Positions 1 to 9,883 of a stretch of DNA of 64,000 nucleotides are shown piece by piece; position 1 is the first letter of the stretch, and every line of letters starts with the position of its first letter. Source of the DNA: Dendrolimus kikuchii (taxonomy: Eukaryota; Arthropoda; Insecta; Lepidoptera; Lasiocampidae); contig CM034412.1 of NCBI GenBank assembly GCA_019925095.2, forward strand, positions 11,942,001-12,006,000, written 5' to 3'. Made by a program: the position numbers and the translations under genes. The notes beneath the pieces are model-generated. The model had not been told where the DNA came from. It was given only the letters and a program-made list of their open reading frames with translations, and did not search any database.

Positions 1-1
1 A

Positions 2-126
2 GCGGAAAGGAAGGTTCTCCGTAAGATTCTGGGTCCAACAAAAAGAGAGGATGGTAGCTGGAGGGTCCGAAGTAACCTCGAAATTGAGAATCTCCAGGCC
101 GAGCGTAACATAATAGGAGAAATAAA
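2..126 (+). pseudogene. LINE ORF2 C-terminal fragment (endonuclease/RT type)
   Basis: One open frame from base 2 reads ERKVLRKILGP...GSWRVRSN.EIENL...NIIGEIK. This is the usual stretch just before the RWLGHVERM motif at the end of RTE-like LINE polyproteins. It stops where repA sequence begins near 127. The 42.9-kb minus-strand fragment starts with IIGEIKAHRPRWLGHVERM, so it appears to continue the same protein type. The fragment is partial at the window edge and non-functional. Confidence 0.65.
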
Positions 127-340
127 ATGGCTACCACCCTTAGTCTAGAGTATGCCGCCATAACAACCTTGAGTTGTGTTCCGGCATTAGTGACCAGGTT
201 CCAGTCTCCCTTAAGAGAGCAGCAGTGCATTTGTAGCACCTTTGGTGTTGCAAATGTCCATAAGCGATGATAACTGCTTTCCATCAAGTGGGCCGTCTGC
301 CTGTCTGCTGAACTCATGCAATAAAAAAATAATAAAAAAA
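127..340 (+). repeat. repA copy 1 (5'-truncated)
   Basis: It matches the family consensus from 'atggctaccacc' to the A-rich tail near 325-340. RepA is a ~310-bp interspersed element seen 14 times here. Its last ~90 bp (GTTGCAAATGTCCATAGGCG then GATGGTAACCGC) resemble the 3' end of lepidopteran CR1-type LINEs, so it is probably SINE-like. Confidence 0.85.
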
Positions 341-488
341 ATGGCGGTATACTCTAGACCAGGGGTGGTAGCCATCCAGTCGGCTAAATACCGTACCACC
401 TGGCTGCGAGTTTTTTTTGTCGCCCCTTACGACAAGCCGCCCGGCAGCAGGAAGTTGTATTCTTCTTCCGGAATATCCAGACAGATAA
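341..488 (-). repeat. repA copy 2 (5' half, inverted)
   Basis: It carries the 5' half of repA on the minus strand, directly abutting the A-rich tail of copy 1. Both copies contain the central 'ctctagaccaggggtgg' region. The pair is therefore an inverted arrangement and not one interrupted element. Confidence 0.8.
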
Positions 489-880
489 AAATTTCAAAAA
501 TTGATATTTTGGTATACCTACCATAATACGCCATAATATACCATAATATGCATAAGCAATATGCATTTAGTAAAAAGCTCTAATTTTGACAATACAAACA
601 GACATTCCAATTTTATTTATCTGTATAGGTAATTAAATTAATTCTAGAATTAATAAAATACACGTGTAACACGGAGGTTTTGTTCTTCAGCACCAACCTC
701 TACCAACGTTTATGAATATATGTATATAATGTCATGTCATGTAAGAGAGACTTCGCTGATGTCTGCGATAATATAAGACGTTTTCTAATTACTAAACGAA
801 TCCAAATTTATCTATAACATCTTTAATAATTAATTGTGGTAGCTTAATATATTTAAACCACTATACACGTTATTTTATAT
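489..880. other. anonymous AT-rich stretch
   Basis: I see no coding region, clear repeat family or structured signal here. Confidence 0.5.
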
Positions 881-968
881 ATCTGGGATCGGCCCCTCCG
901 TTGTATATCACCCATAACTTGGGGATATACAATGTGTGCTTGTCTGCCGATTATTATAGTATTATTAT
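881..968 (+). repeat. SINE-E 3' fragment
   Basis: It matches the end of SINE-E ('atctgggatcggcccc' ... 'gtctgccgatta'), which is complete at 41.85-42.09 kb on the minus strand. The tRNA-like head is absent. Confidence 0.7.
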
Positions 969-1253
969 GAACGAAACAAGACGAAAATAATAATGTTAAA
1001 TCACCAAGTATTGAATGCTAACGTCCTTGGCGGTTTGTACCGTTAAATTTCTAAGGCCTTAGACTAACTGTAACAAAGATAAACAACACAACATACAGAC
1101 GCCTGTACCTGACCCGATTGTGAAATATTATAGACTATAGTTGCGATACACTTGTTTTGGAGGCTGTCCGAATGAATGAGACTGTGTGACAGGCTATCGA
1201 ACAAGGAAAAGATTAGAGACGTCTTTAAATCAACAGAAGTTGGATAAAATATA
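969..1253. other. anonymous AT-rich stretch
   Basis: Nothing recognisable was seen. Confidence 0.4.
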
Positions 1254-1441
1254 TTTCCGGCGTGGTTTCACCAGCGCTCTGTCCCGCTCCCGTGGTATAT
1301 AGCGTCATGTTATATAGCCTATTACACTCCCTGTTAAAGTAGTTTTGTAACAGTAAAATAATTTTTAAAATCGATTTAGTAGATCCAGAGATTACCCCCT
1401 ACAACCTCACAAACTTTACCTCTTTATAATATTAGTATAGA
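1254..1441 (-). mobile_element. Helitron-like element, 3'-truncated
   Basis: On the minus strand it begins TCTATACTAATATTATAAAG, the same 5' end as the intact copy at 35601. It continues through 'ggtaatctctgga' and 'gggagcgggacagagcgc'. The terminal CTAG end present in the 35.6-36.2 kb copy is missing. Helitrons start with TC, end with CTRR and insert between A and T. Confidence 0.7.
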
Positions 1442-2094
1442 AGTATAGATTATCTTAAATATTGCACCTCGCAATTAATGTTAAGAGTTCTTCGAAATAG
1501 TTTGGTATTAAAAATTGAATCAGTTTTTTTTTGTTTGGTTTCCATTTATCTTTCTCTCGTACTTGAAATATTGTTTTTGCAATTTAAGAGTAAATACATT
1601 ATAAAAATATGTAAAAGAAGCTCTCATTTAGTCAACAGTCATGCTGTATATATATGTAATAAGCAAATGAAGGGCAAATGTGAGATAGAGATAAAAAAGT
1701 ATTATTTTATACCAATTAAATTGTATTAGGCAATAAAATAAATATTCCATTGTCAAAAGAATACTTTGATAGAACCGAACAAGGTTCTTAACCTGATTTT
1801 AAAAAGCGGATACATTTTCAATCCGGTTTAATATTTGTTTTATTTATTTATTTAAGGATCAAAACCAATTTTTTATATCAATTCAAGTGCAATAATAGGC
1901 TTACAATTAAGATTAAGCATTGTAATATAAAAACTACATTAAGGTGAACACCTTTTACAGTGTAATACCTTCAGTTATGTCTACAGGTAAATACAATTAT
2001 AAAACAGTTAATTTGTTACCTTGCTTTATATTGCTTTAAATATAATCTAAAAATAAACTATACATACAAACTAAAATAAAAGTGTCTGTAAATA
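1442..2094. other. anonymous AT-rich stretch
   Basis: A short 83-codon plus-strand frame at 1478-1729 has no recognisable motif and is probably chance. I see no other structure. Confidence 0.4.
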
Positions 2095-2359
2095 CAATTT
2101 AAGTGTCTGTTTGTAATGTCAAAATAACAGCTTTTTACTAAATGTTTATGAAAGTATATGCAGTACTTATATCAAAAAATAAATTTTCTAAAAATTATTC
2201 TGCCTGTCTATCTAGATGTTCCGGCTAATCTCTGAAACGGCTGGAACGATTTTAATGGGATTTTAACTGATAGCTAACATTATAAGGAGTAGTTTAGGTT
2301 AGTTTTTTAGGTTTCCACGAAAACAAATTCTACGCGGACGAAGTTAAGGGCACTGCTAG
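2095..2359 (+). mobile_element. Helitron-like element (family with 'gaagtgtctgtttgt' start)
   Basis: It runs from 'ttaagtgtctgtttgtaatg' to 'gcactgCTAG' followed by T. The same family occurs at 21786-22057 and 51175-51430. The internal phrase 'ctctgaaacggctggaacg' is typical of insect nonautonomous Helitrons. There is no coding capacity. Confidence 0.7.
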
Positions 2360-2627
2360 TTATTAATAAAATACATATAAATATTAGTTAGGTTTTAAAG
2401 GCTAAACAAAACTTCAAATTGAACAAGAAAACATAGTGATTTTATATTATATCATCAATCATCAACAAACGGTCTATGATGGTTATATTAGCATACATTG
2501 TAAAGCAACTCCATATCTTTTTGTTGTCCTATTGTCGTAGGTCAGTAACCGCAAGTTACTTAATAGTCACCCACTGACCATGATTTAAATTATTGGTAGA
2601 CTTGTCTCGTGGTTTGGATAGTATCCT

Positions 2628-3140
2628 TTAAAAAGTTTTTAGATATGAGGTAAAACGGTCTTCTTCCCCTGTATCCAATTCAGTCATTGAGGAGGCTGAT
2701 GCACCTCTTTGCCCTTGATTTGGAACCGCTGTTGTTTGTGGGCAACTGTGGCATTGTGGGTTTCGCGAGCTCATAGCATCACCCTGGTAAGGTGAGCATA
2801 TACGATCGAGAGGGGTCACCAGTCGAAAGCGTTGATGGTCTAGTGGCCGTGCATGTAGTGGGGCAATGCTATGGAGGGACATATGGCCTGGGTCGGGGTA
2901 TCTCGCTGCGCAACGTAGGCGACCAGATGCTGCGCAGCGGTCGGATTGGCTAGCGGTGGCCTCCCTTTGCGAGGTCGTTATGTCGCAGAAGGAGGTTGCC
3001 GAAAGGATTAGGGAGGAGGTTAAGCAAGCGGACCCCTCTCGCAGAACGGCGAAGAGGGATTCACAAGCGCAGCTTTGTACATGTCGTCCCTCCTGGCCAG
3101 CCACACCTAGTGCCGCAATGTGTCCTGGCCCCAGGAACAC
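2628..3140 (-). CDS. hypothetical ORF in a GC-rich block (170 codons)
   Basis: An ATG-to-stop frame of 170 codons lies in a block clearly richer in G+C than its surroundings. The protein is Cys/Ser-rich and includes CHSCPQTTAVPNQGQRGA. I recognise no domain, and overlapping plus-strand frames (2866-3165, 2996-3292) also stay open, which is expected in GC-rich DNA. The block ends exactly where a 5'-truncated repA begins. It may be a decayed retroelement 5' region or ORF1, or may not be coding at all. Confidence 0.2.
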   Translation of the reverse strand: MFLGPGHIAALGVAGQEGRHVQSCACESLFAVLREGSACLTSSLILSATSFCDITTSQREATASQSDRCAASGRLRCAARYPDPGHMSLHSIAPLHARPLDHQRFRLVTPLDRICSPYQGDAMSSRNPQCHSCPQTTAVPNQGQRGASASSMTELDTGEEDRFTSYLKTF

Positions 3141-3146
3141 CTATAT

Positions 3147-3396
3147 ACCCACAGCCAGGTGGTAGGGCATTTGCCCGACTGGATGGCTACCACCCCTGGT
3201 CTATAGTATGCCGCCATAACAACCTTGTGTTGTGTTCCGGCATTAGTGACCAGGTTCCAGACTCACTTAAGAGAGCAGCAGCGCATTTGTAGCACCTTTG
3301 GTGTTGCAAATGTCCATAGGCGATGGTAACCGCTTCCCATCTAGTGGGCCGTCTGCCTGCCTGCTGTACTCCAGCAATAAAAGAAAAATAATAAAA
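3147..3396 (+). repeat. repA copy 3 (lacks first ~75 bp)
   Basis: It matches from 'cccacagccaggtggtagg' through 'gtaaccgcttcccatc' to an A-rich tail 'ataaaagaaaaataataaaa'. Confidence 0.85.
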
Positions 3397-4224
3397 ATCT
3401 TGTCAACTTGTATCGAGGCATCACGGCAGATCATATATACCTATTAATACGGTCCAATAGCGCCTAATTACGATGCGGAGGCACCCTGGAAGGTTTAGTG
3501 GGTAGTCAGACGGTCGGTGCTTGGAACTTGTATCATCAGAAGCTTGTGTGTAGCGGCGGCCATCTGGAGTCCCACATATCCCCTCGGTGACCTCCTCCAA
3601 GTCCCGAGGATATATGCAAATGCATTCCCCCAGTATTAACAATAACAAAAAAAAGAGGATGTATGACCGTCGTTGTCGGCGCTGTGAAACTGACGAAAAT
3701 AATGAGATTGTCGTCTCTACAAAATTCCTCATAGTGTGTCTCACGAAAAAAAAAAGCGCAGCAAAAAATGGAACTTATTATACAGATTAGCCAAGCCACT
3801 TGTTATGTTCTTTTTTCAAATGTTTAAATGTCAATGTTACATTATATTATTATTCTATTTACTAATATTACTAAAACGGAATCTTTCTAACATTCTGTTG
3901 CAGGACCGTAGCTTGCCCCGTCTGGGATTTCATTCGTAAGTCTCTTTCGCAATTTTGCAGATGCACTTGCCCTAGTTTTTGTTACCAGTCGCAAAAATAT
4001 CCGAAAAAAAAAAAATGTTACTTTATAATCAAACTGTCATCAAAGAGGTTAGATATGTCTACCGTAGATAAGAAATAAGTAATAAACAATATTATGCTAA
4101 CCTGACGTCTTAAAAACAACAACAGGAAATATTATATAGAGCTGTCATTGTTTATTAAAAAGCCTATAAACACAGGGTCAGATACGAAATTTATAATTAT
4201 ACATATATTTAGGCAATTATTCAT
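3397..4224. other. unclassified stretch
   Basis: 3420-3620 is moderately GC-rich ('aggcaccctggaaggtttag') and may be old retroelement sequence. The rest is AT-rich. No ORF here has a recognisable motif. Confidence 0.35.
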
Positions 4225-4880
4225 GCTATACTACCGGTAGAAAGGAGACAGATACACTTTCATACCTTCTTGGGCCCGGATTGTAAAAACATGAGATCAT
4301 TTTAAGATTTCTTTTTATTACCTATGTTGACATTTTTATAATTGTATTGGGTATATTTATTTTGGATGAATTAATCGTGTGATGTAAGTGTTTTCATATT
4401 TTTAATTTCTGTAATTCATTTCTATAAATCGATTATTGTAATCGATTACTTATTGTATTTGTAACCTTATTTTTAAGAGGTTGATTAATTTGGGGTTGTT
4501 GTTTTCCATTTTGTAATAAAAGAATATAACGCTTATTTAAGACTTGTAATGAGTTGAGATGTCTTTCTAAAAGCGTTATATTTTAATAATGCAAAATGAA
4601 AAACATCAGAAAAGGAGAAATATTAATAATAACGTCACAGACAACATGAGTTATCGATTACCATAATCAATTATGTGAATGAATTTCAACAATTAATAAT
4701 ATGAAAATACTTACATCATACGATTAATTCATTCACAATAACTAAACCCACTACAATTATAAAAAATATCAACATAATAAAAAGAAATCTTGAAATCGCT
4801 CTCATCTTTTTACAATTTGGGCCCAAGAATGTATCAAAGCGTATCCGTCTCCTTTGGTTCAATATACGAATATTGTTGAA
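4225..4880. repeat. FB2: large imperfect palindrome (foldback element)
   Basis: The left arm (about 4225-4535) and right arm (about 4573-4880) are inverted copies. Matching landmarks are 'cttcttgggcccggattg' with 'caatttgggcccaagaa', 'ttgtaatcgattac' with its inverse around 4650, and 'aacgctt' with 'aagcgtt' beside the short centre. No coding sequence is present. Single-arm relatives lie at 15740-15976 and 17393-17590, so this is a repeat family, probably a nonautonomous DNA element. Confidence 0.75.
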
Positions 4881-4994
4881 TGGTTTGCACAATATTTGAA
4901 ATGATGGTGCATCGAATGAAACGCACGTGGCCAATTTCTTTTTGATACGCATGGGGAAAATGCATTTTGTACCATACTGGGGCTAGCTAATAGG

Positions 4995-5262
4995 GAGAGG
5001 ACCAAGCACGGCGAAAACTAAAGGCGTAAAGGCGTTCCCAACTACCTCGCTAAACCTAAGCCTGCGTCCCATACCCGCGCTTGTGTTGGAACGAAATGCG
5101 GTCAAGAACATAGTCACTCTCATGTCCATCCGAGCATATAGCTTTGGTCACCCCGGGATGCAAAATGACCAACTTCATCAACAGAGTTTAGACCCGCCGC
5201 ATCCCTGCGACCCATGCGATGGAATCACTCCGGAGGCCACTCTGCTAACGGCATCCGGAGGT
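4995..5262 (+). repeat. interspersed repeat D, copy 1
   Basis: It shares 'gcgtcccatacccgcgcttg', 'agctttggtcac' and 'ttagacccgccg' in the same order with 32810-33010. Moderately GC-rich. The class is unknown. Confidence 0.65.
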
Positions 5263-5307
5263 CGCATTTTTAATACGCTTTTATTAGCTACATACGTATG
5301 TTAGTAT

Positions 5308-5545
5308 GTAACGGAATCTTTCAAGTTAAATTTGATCGACTTCCCGGTTACCGATTGAGCTGAAATTTTGCACGTATGTGTATATCGCGTGACAATACAA
5401 TAATATGGTACCATGGAGCTGATCTGATGATGGAGTCGGAAGGTGGCCATAGGAACTCCTGTACTAAACACGATAGACCCGTCGTGTTTGGGCTCGTTTT
5501 ACTAGTCTTGGCTAGCACTCTGCTGTTACATGATATGCAGAATGT
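5308..5545 (+). repeat. probable dispersed repeat
   Basis: The phrases 'accgattgagctgaaatttt' and 'ggtggccataggaactcctg' resemble a repeat I associate with other insect genomes. It has a single copy here, so the call rests on recognition alone. Confidence 0.4.
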
Positions 5546-5700
5546 CAAAAGCTTGTATTTAAAAACCTTTTTAAAAAAGCTTATTTTTACGTAACGTTCT
5601 ATTTTATCATAAGAGTGTATTTAATTCTTTTTTCAAAGTATCCACGGAGAAGGGAATTAAATCACTAAATAATCACTAAAAAAATGAAAAATAAATAATA

Positions 5701-5974
5701 GTTTAAAAAAACTAAAAAATACGCTTTTAGAAAATCCGACTAAAAATAGATTTTTTTTTAATAAATTTAATTAAAAATAGTGTAAGAAAAAATGATTTTA
5801 TTGTAAAAAAAAAAGCGTGGGGTGCTTTTCAAACTATTGATACCATGCACCCCACGCTTTTTTTTACAATAAATTCATTTTTTCCTACACTATTTTTAAT
5901 TCAAATTTATTAAAGTTTATTTTCTATTTTTTAGTCGGATTTTCTAAAAAGCGTATTTTTTAGTTTTTTTAAAC
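5701..5974. repeat. hairpin-forming foldback element
   Basis: Arms 5701-5825 and 5847-5974 are near-perfect inverted copies around a 21-nt centre. The innermost stem is GCGTGGGGTGC paired with GCACCCCACGC, and the outer ends are GTTTAAAAAAAC-type. Small indels in A/T runs are the main differences between arms. It is noncoding and could be a palindromic MITE. Confidence 0.85.
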
Positions 5975-6189
5975 AATTTTTTTTACATAGCTGGTTTCGA
6001 TTCGTGCGAAACGTGTCTCTCATTGTTATTCTAATAAGGTAAGTTCGAAGCTAAGCGGTCATGCACCGCATAAGCAATATGTATAGCCTAATGTGCATAT
6101 TATTACAATCACCACGTGCTTGCGATGAAGTAAACCTCTTATTTGACCTTGTTCCAATCATTTGGGGTCGACAAAGTATTTCTTTCTTT

Positions 6190-6310
6190 AATTTATGTAT
6201 AGTATTATAAAATTCTAAACATGCCGTGTCTGTATATTGAAGCTATTAAAAAAAAACAATTGGACGGAGAACACGGTGCAATTTTTTAGATTTCTTGTCT
6301 GTTTCCCGGT
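6190..6310 (+). repeat. interspersed repeat K, copy 1
   Basis: 'ttctaaacatgccgtgtctg' followed by 'attgaagctatt' and 'gagaacacg' recurs at 59185-59315 (+), and part of it at 42115-42175 (-). Confidence 0.65.
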
Positions 6311-6489
6311 TTGTCTGTTGCCTTTAATAACATTACATATCCCTAGGTTTTATGGAGGTCTTCAGAATTCATGTATTTTCATACAAAAAAATCTGTTACC
6401 CTGCTGAAAATACCCTTCGATTTTAAATACTAGCAAAATAATTGTAACCTTCGTTACCCGTCAAACCTGGAGGAAGTTGCGTGTAAATC

Positions 6490-6660
6490 CTTGTTATTAA
6501 TATAAGCATCATAGGTTATGTTGACAGAATGAGAATTTCGTAAATAAAGCAACTTGATACTTGCACGACGTTTGACATAATACTAAAAATTACTAGTAAA
6601 TATCAAAATTACTCTTGACATAATATTAGAGTTCATAGTTTAGACAAATTTTGAAAAGAG
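6490..6660 (+). repeat. repeat L, copy 1
   Basis: 'cataggttatgttga', 'aaataaagcaacttgatact' and 'aaattactagtaa' recur in order at 29450-29600. The last part ('gtttagacaaatttt') recurs at 30050-30075. Confidence 0.7.
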
Positions 6661-6707
6661 CCGACGCTATTGTTTTCATCTATATTTGGCCAACCTGTAT
6701 ATTAAGA

Positions 6708-6780
6708 TCGTAGCAAGTGGTGATCCATCATCTGCCTACGCTTATCGAAAACCCGCGTGACAATATGTATGTATATATAC
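6708..6780 (+). repeat. RTE-type LINE 3' tail fragment
   Basis: It contains 'gcaagtggtgatcc', 'catctgcctacg' and 'cgtgac' followed by a TATG-like tail, as at 12720-12865. The solo LTR at 6781 sits directly after the tail. Confidence 0.5.
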
Positions 6781-7245
6781 TGTTACAACCTTGGCGCCGA
6801 CAAAGACAAATTCTTCAATTACATATTAACTGTCGGCATCTGAACTAATTGCAATCCTTTTATGATCGTCTTCTTTTTTTCACTTATTTATTGGCATACG
6901 TCTCTAGTTGTTGTGGAGAATACCCTATTGTCCTATTGTACTTGCTCATTAGCATCATTAGCCAGGTGTTGCGGATTCTTTTGCATTTATGAAGTATAAA
7001 ACGACGGCCTGGTGGAGGAGGGGGAAGCTGCGATACGATTATGATACGGGCGTGACATGTGTACAGTCCGGAATCTATTAGTGACGGACTTTGCGCGTTT
7101 TATTGAATTGCGACCTTCAGCATTACGGTAGGATTTGTTGTGTTCGGTTATGTTTTTACCTGTGTTATACGTGTTTATATAGTTCTAATAAACTCTATAA
7201 TAATTCTAACGACATTTTAATTCGAGTACTGCTAAACTCGTAATA
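6781..7245 (+). mobile_element. solo LTR (LTR-1 family)
   Basis: It starts TGTTACAACC and ends ...ACTCGTAATA, where the expected terminal CA has become TA. Four-base duplications ATAC lie at 6777-6780 and 7246-7249. A TATAAA lies at 6995-7000 and 'gtgacggactttgcgcgt' at about 7080, both shared with the other three copies. No internal retroviral-like genes flank it, so it is a recombined solo LTR of a Gypsy/Pao-like element whose class cannot be fixed. Confidence 0.85.
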
Positions 7246-7249
7246 ATAC

Positions 7250-7907
7250 GTTACAATTTTACTAAACTGTTTTTTTTTACAGGACTTTAAAAAAAGGAAG
7301 CAATAAAGTTACGAAAGTTAACGCAAAAAATATTCTAATGTTTACAGGCCTATTTTCATGTCTAATCAGTCCATCGCTGCGTTAACTTGCACAAATATAT
7401 TTTTAATTAGCCAATTTTTTGCTTATTATGATATCAATTAAAATAAGTAACTGTTTTACACCTAATTCTCCAATGCATTATGCATAAGGTTAATGAGTAT
7501 AATGTATTTTAGTTATAATGTCTTTGGTTTTTTATTTTTAATTAATATTTATTAGTTTATAAAAAACATATTATATTATATTATATTCCAATTCGTACCG
7601 AATTTTATATAACAATAAAAAATGCATAACAAAACATCATCAACTAACAAGTTGGCCAAATAAAATATAAAACAATAAGGGCGCCACTTTCGCACATTTT
7701 TCTGAACTCTAGCAACTCTAACCAACTTTTTTTTGAGGCAGGGGGATTTACATTTCGTACACAACGTACGTAAAAACACAAAAAAATGTGTTCATACTCT
7801 AAACATTATGCTCAGACTGTACTGTTCGGAGCCATCGATATTTCGCTAAAGAATGTTGTAGTTAATTTTTCAAATAGTATAAATTAATTCTTAATTTTTC
7901 AAGTTTA
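7250..7907. other. anonymous AT-rich stretch
   Basis: No recognisable gene or repeat was seen. A 67-codon minus-strand frame at 7576-7779 has no motif. Confidence 0.4.
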
Positions 7908-8027
7908 TTGGTAGCAGCGTAATGGCTAGCGCACGCGTCCCAGACACGAAGGGCGCGGATTTGATCCTGGCCGGAACACATGCACCACTTAGAAAGTTTT
8001 CTAATCTAATGTGCACGTATGCATTTT

Positions 8028-8350
8028 ATCCGTGCGGGAACGGAGAAAGAATACAATTTCCTGCGGCCGGGCGGCCTGTTGTAAGAGGCGACAAAAACAA
8101 CCCACAGCCAGGTGGTAGGCTATTTGCTCGACTGCTCGACTGGTCGCCATCCAGTCGACCAGGGTCTAGAGTATGCCGCCATAACAACCTTGTGTTGTGT
8201 TCCGGCATTAGTGACCAGGTTCCAGTCTCCCTTAAGAGAGCAGCAGCGCATTTGTAGCACCTTTGATGTTACAAATGTCCATAGGCGATGGTAACCGCTT
8301 TCCATCAAGTGGGCCGTCTGCTTGTCTGCTGAACTCCTGCCATAAAAAAC
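8028..8350 (+). repeat. repA copy 4, inserted in SINE-B
   Basis: It is full length, from 'atccgtgcgggaacgg' to an A-rich tail. It splits the SINE-B body. A possible short duplication TATGCA lies on both sides (about 8019-8024 and 8354-8359). Confidence 0.9.
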
Positions 8351-8490
8351 ATATATGCACATGCAGATAGAGTAAAGCACAATTACCACGTACTAACAAC
8401 GGAGAAGAAAAACATCGTGATGCAACCTTGCACGTCGAGATAACTGATGTATCAACCTGCTAAGCCGCGTTGGACATGGGTGGCGGGTAT

Positions 8491-8719
8491 TAGCGTGGGC
8501 GTAAATACGTTCTAAGTCTCACGCTCTTCCTGCCATAAGCGCGGGTGAAATGGGAGGAGGGTGGTTTTAGTGGAGTATTGAGTACTCGAGTCAACCCACA
8601 AGCCGGTCGATTAGTGTTTGGATTGCCCCCTTGGGAATGCCTCCATAATCGACTATGGTCTAATCCCTAGCAAAGGACCCGGTACTGTGCGAAAAGCATT
8701 TCCCCTGCCTTAAAAAAAA
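8491..8719 (+). mobile_element. retroposon C copy 1, inserted in SINE-B
   Basis: The insert runs from 'tagcgtgggcgtaaatacg' to 'tcccctgccttaaaaaaaa' and is flanked by a perfect 13-bp duplication GGGTGGCGGGTAT at 8478-8490 and 8720-8732. The poly(A) tail, variable-length TSD and 5' truncation relative to 56993-57351 indicate LINE-type target-primed insertion. Confidence 0.9.
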
Positions 8720-9099
8720 GGGTGGCGGGTATACTGTCCGTTCCCCTAGGGTGCCCGAGCCTAGCAGTGGGACATTTATGGACTGTTATTATTATTATAT
8801 ACAAAAATATTATACGAGGAGTTTGTTGTAGCCCCCACAAAATTTAGTTTAAATTATAGTATAAGCTTTAACATAAACCGGGTTTCATAACGCGGATATT
8901 AAATGATTTTAATCAAATCCGACATGCATTAACATTGAAATGCGGAGGCGAATCAATAGACCCTTGAAACAATATTTCATTGTCAAAACTGACGTTTGCT
9001 TGATAAGAATTTTTATTCTAATAATGAGTTCAGCGCTGCTAATCGATACTAATATAATAAAGAGGAAAGAATTGTATTTTTGTATGTTTGTAACGAATA

Positions 9100-9429
9100 A
9101 ACTACCTGCCTCTTACTGACAGAGAGACCAAATCTTTACCAACATTTAGAAATTTGCTCAGAAAACACTATTTGTCCAGAAATAGCTATGTCTGATGAAC
9201 ACAATATAACCATGCTAATACATTTATTATAAAAACTTTTGTATTTTGAAATGTATTATTGTATATATATGACTATGCATATATGTATGTATTTGTATAT
9301 TTATTTCTAAAATTAGTTTGAGTATTTATGTATCTATTGCCTTTTCAAATTTCTTTCATTTAGGTTGCCTGGAAGCGATCGATTTGAGCGATAAGGCCGC
9401 CTATTGTATTGTCTAGAAAATATTGTAAA
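9100..9429 (+). mobile_element. LINE-F 3' end, cut by a Helitron
   Basis: It parallels 20980-21340: 'gcctcttactgac', 'tatatgactatg', then 'ggttgcctggaagcgatcg' and 'gataaggccgcctattg'. The copy stops at the Helitron end at 9430, and its expected 'gtgcaataaagtg' tail is missing on the other side. Confidence 0.7.
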
Positions 9430-9864
9430 CTAGCGACTTCGGCAGACGTTGTCCTGCTCTGAAAAAATAAAAATCTAGAACCCGATCCCAGCGCCAGCTC
9501 CGGTTCTAATTGCAAATCTAAACCATCCGGGAACCCATTCAAGCACATAAAAACAAAATTACCAAAATCGGTCCAGGTGATTAGGGGATTCTAGAACCCG
9601 ATCCCAGTTCTAATTGTGAATCTAAACCATCCAGGAACCCACTCAAACACACAAAAACAAAATCACCAAAATCGGTCTAGGTGATTAGGGGGATTCTAGA
9701 ACCCGATCTCAACGCTACCTACCGGTTCCAACGGGATAGAAAGTATTCTATGTTCGTCTCCTGGTTATAAGCTACCTCCCCACCAATTTTCAGCCAAATC
9801 GGTACAGCCGTTCTTGAGTTATAAATAGTGTAACTAACACGACTTTCTTTTATATATATATTGA
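9430..9864 (-). mobile_element. Helitron-like element with internal tandem duplication
   Basis: The minus-strand 3' end is CTAG (9430-9433) next to A, and the 5' end is TC (9863-9864 as GA) next to T. The 'cggcagacgttgtcctgc' phrase is shared with 29651. Inside lies a tandem repeat of ~105-115 bp, listed separately. Confidence 0.7.
9474..9730. repeat. tandem repeat, ~110-bp unit, about 2.3 copies
   Basis: Each unit begins 'ttctagaacccgatc' (near 9474, 9589, 9695) and ends 'aaatcggtc(c/t)aggtgattagggg'. The second unit lacks ~10 bp after 'cccag'. Divergence between units shows an old duplication. Confidence 0.8.
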
Positions 9865-9883
9865 TTGATGGAATGTCGTTGGT

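Larger units (their letters stand above)
7908..8800 (+). mobile_element. SINE-B copy 1, interrupted twice
   Basis: The tRNA-derived head has an A-box-like 'tggctagcgcacgcg' and a degraded B box ('gatttgatcctggccgg'). The body resumes at about 8375 ('caattaccacgtactaac') after a repA insertion, and again at 8720 after a retroposon C insertion. It ends 'cctagcagtgggac...ggactgttattatta'. Pieces match the uninterrupted copy at 20490. Confidence 0.85.

Noticed and set aside
127..488. Twin-priming inversion of a single repA insertion
   Set aside because: In twin priming the inverted 5' part lies upstream of the sense 3' part; here it lies downstream of the A-rich tail, so two events or a later rearrangement fit better.
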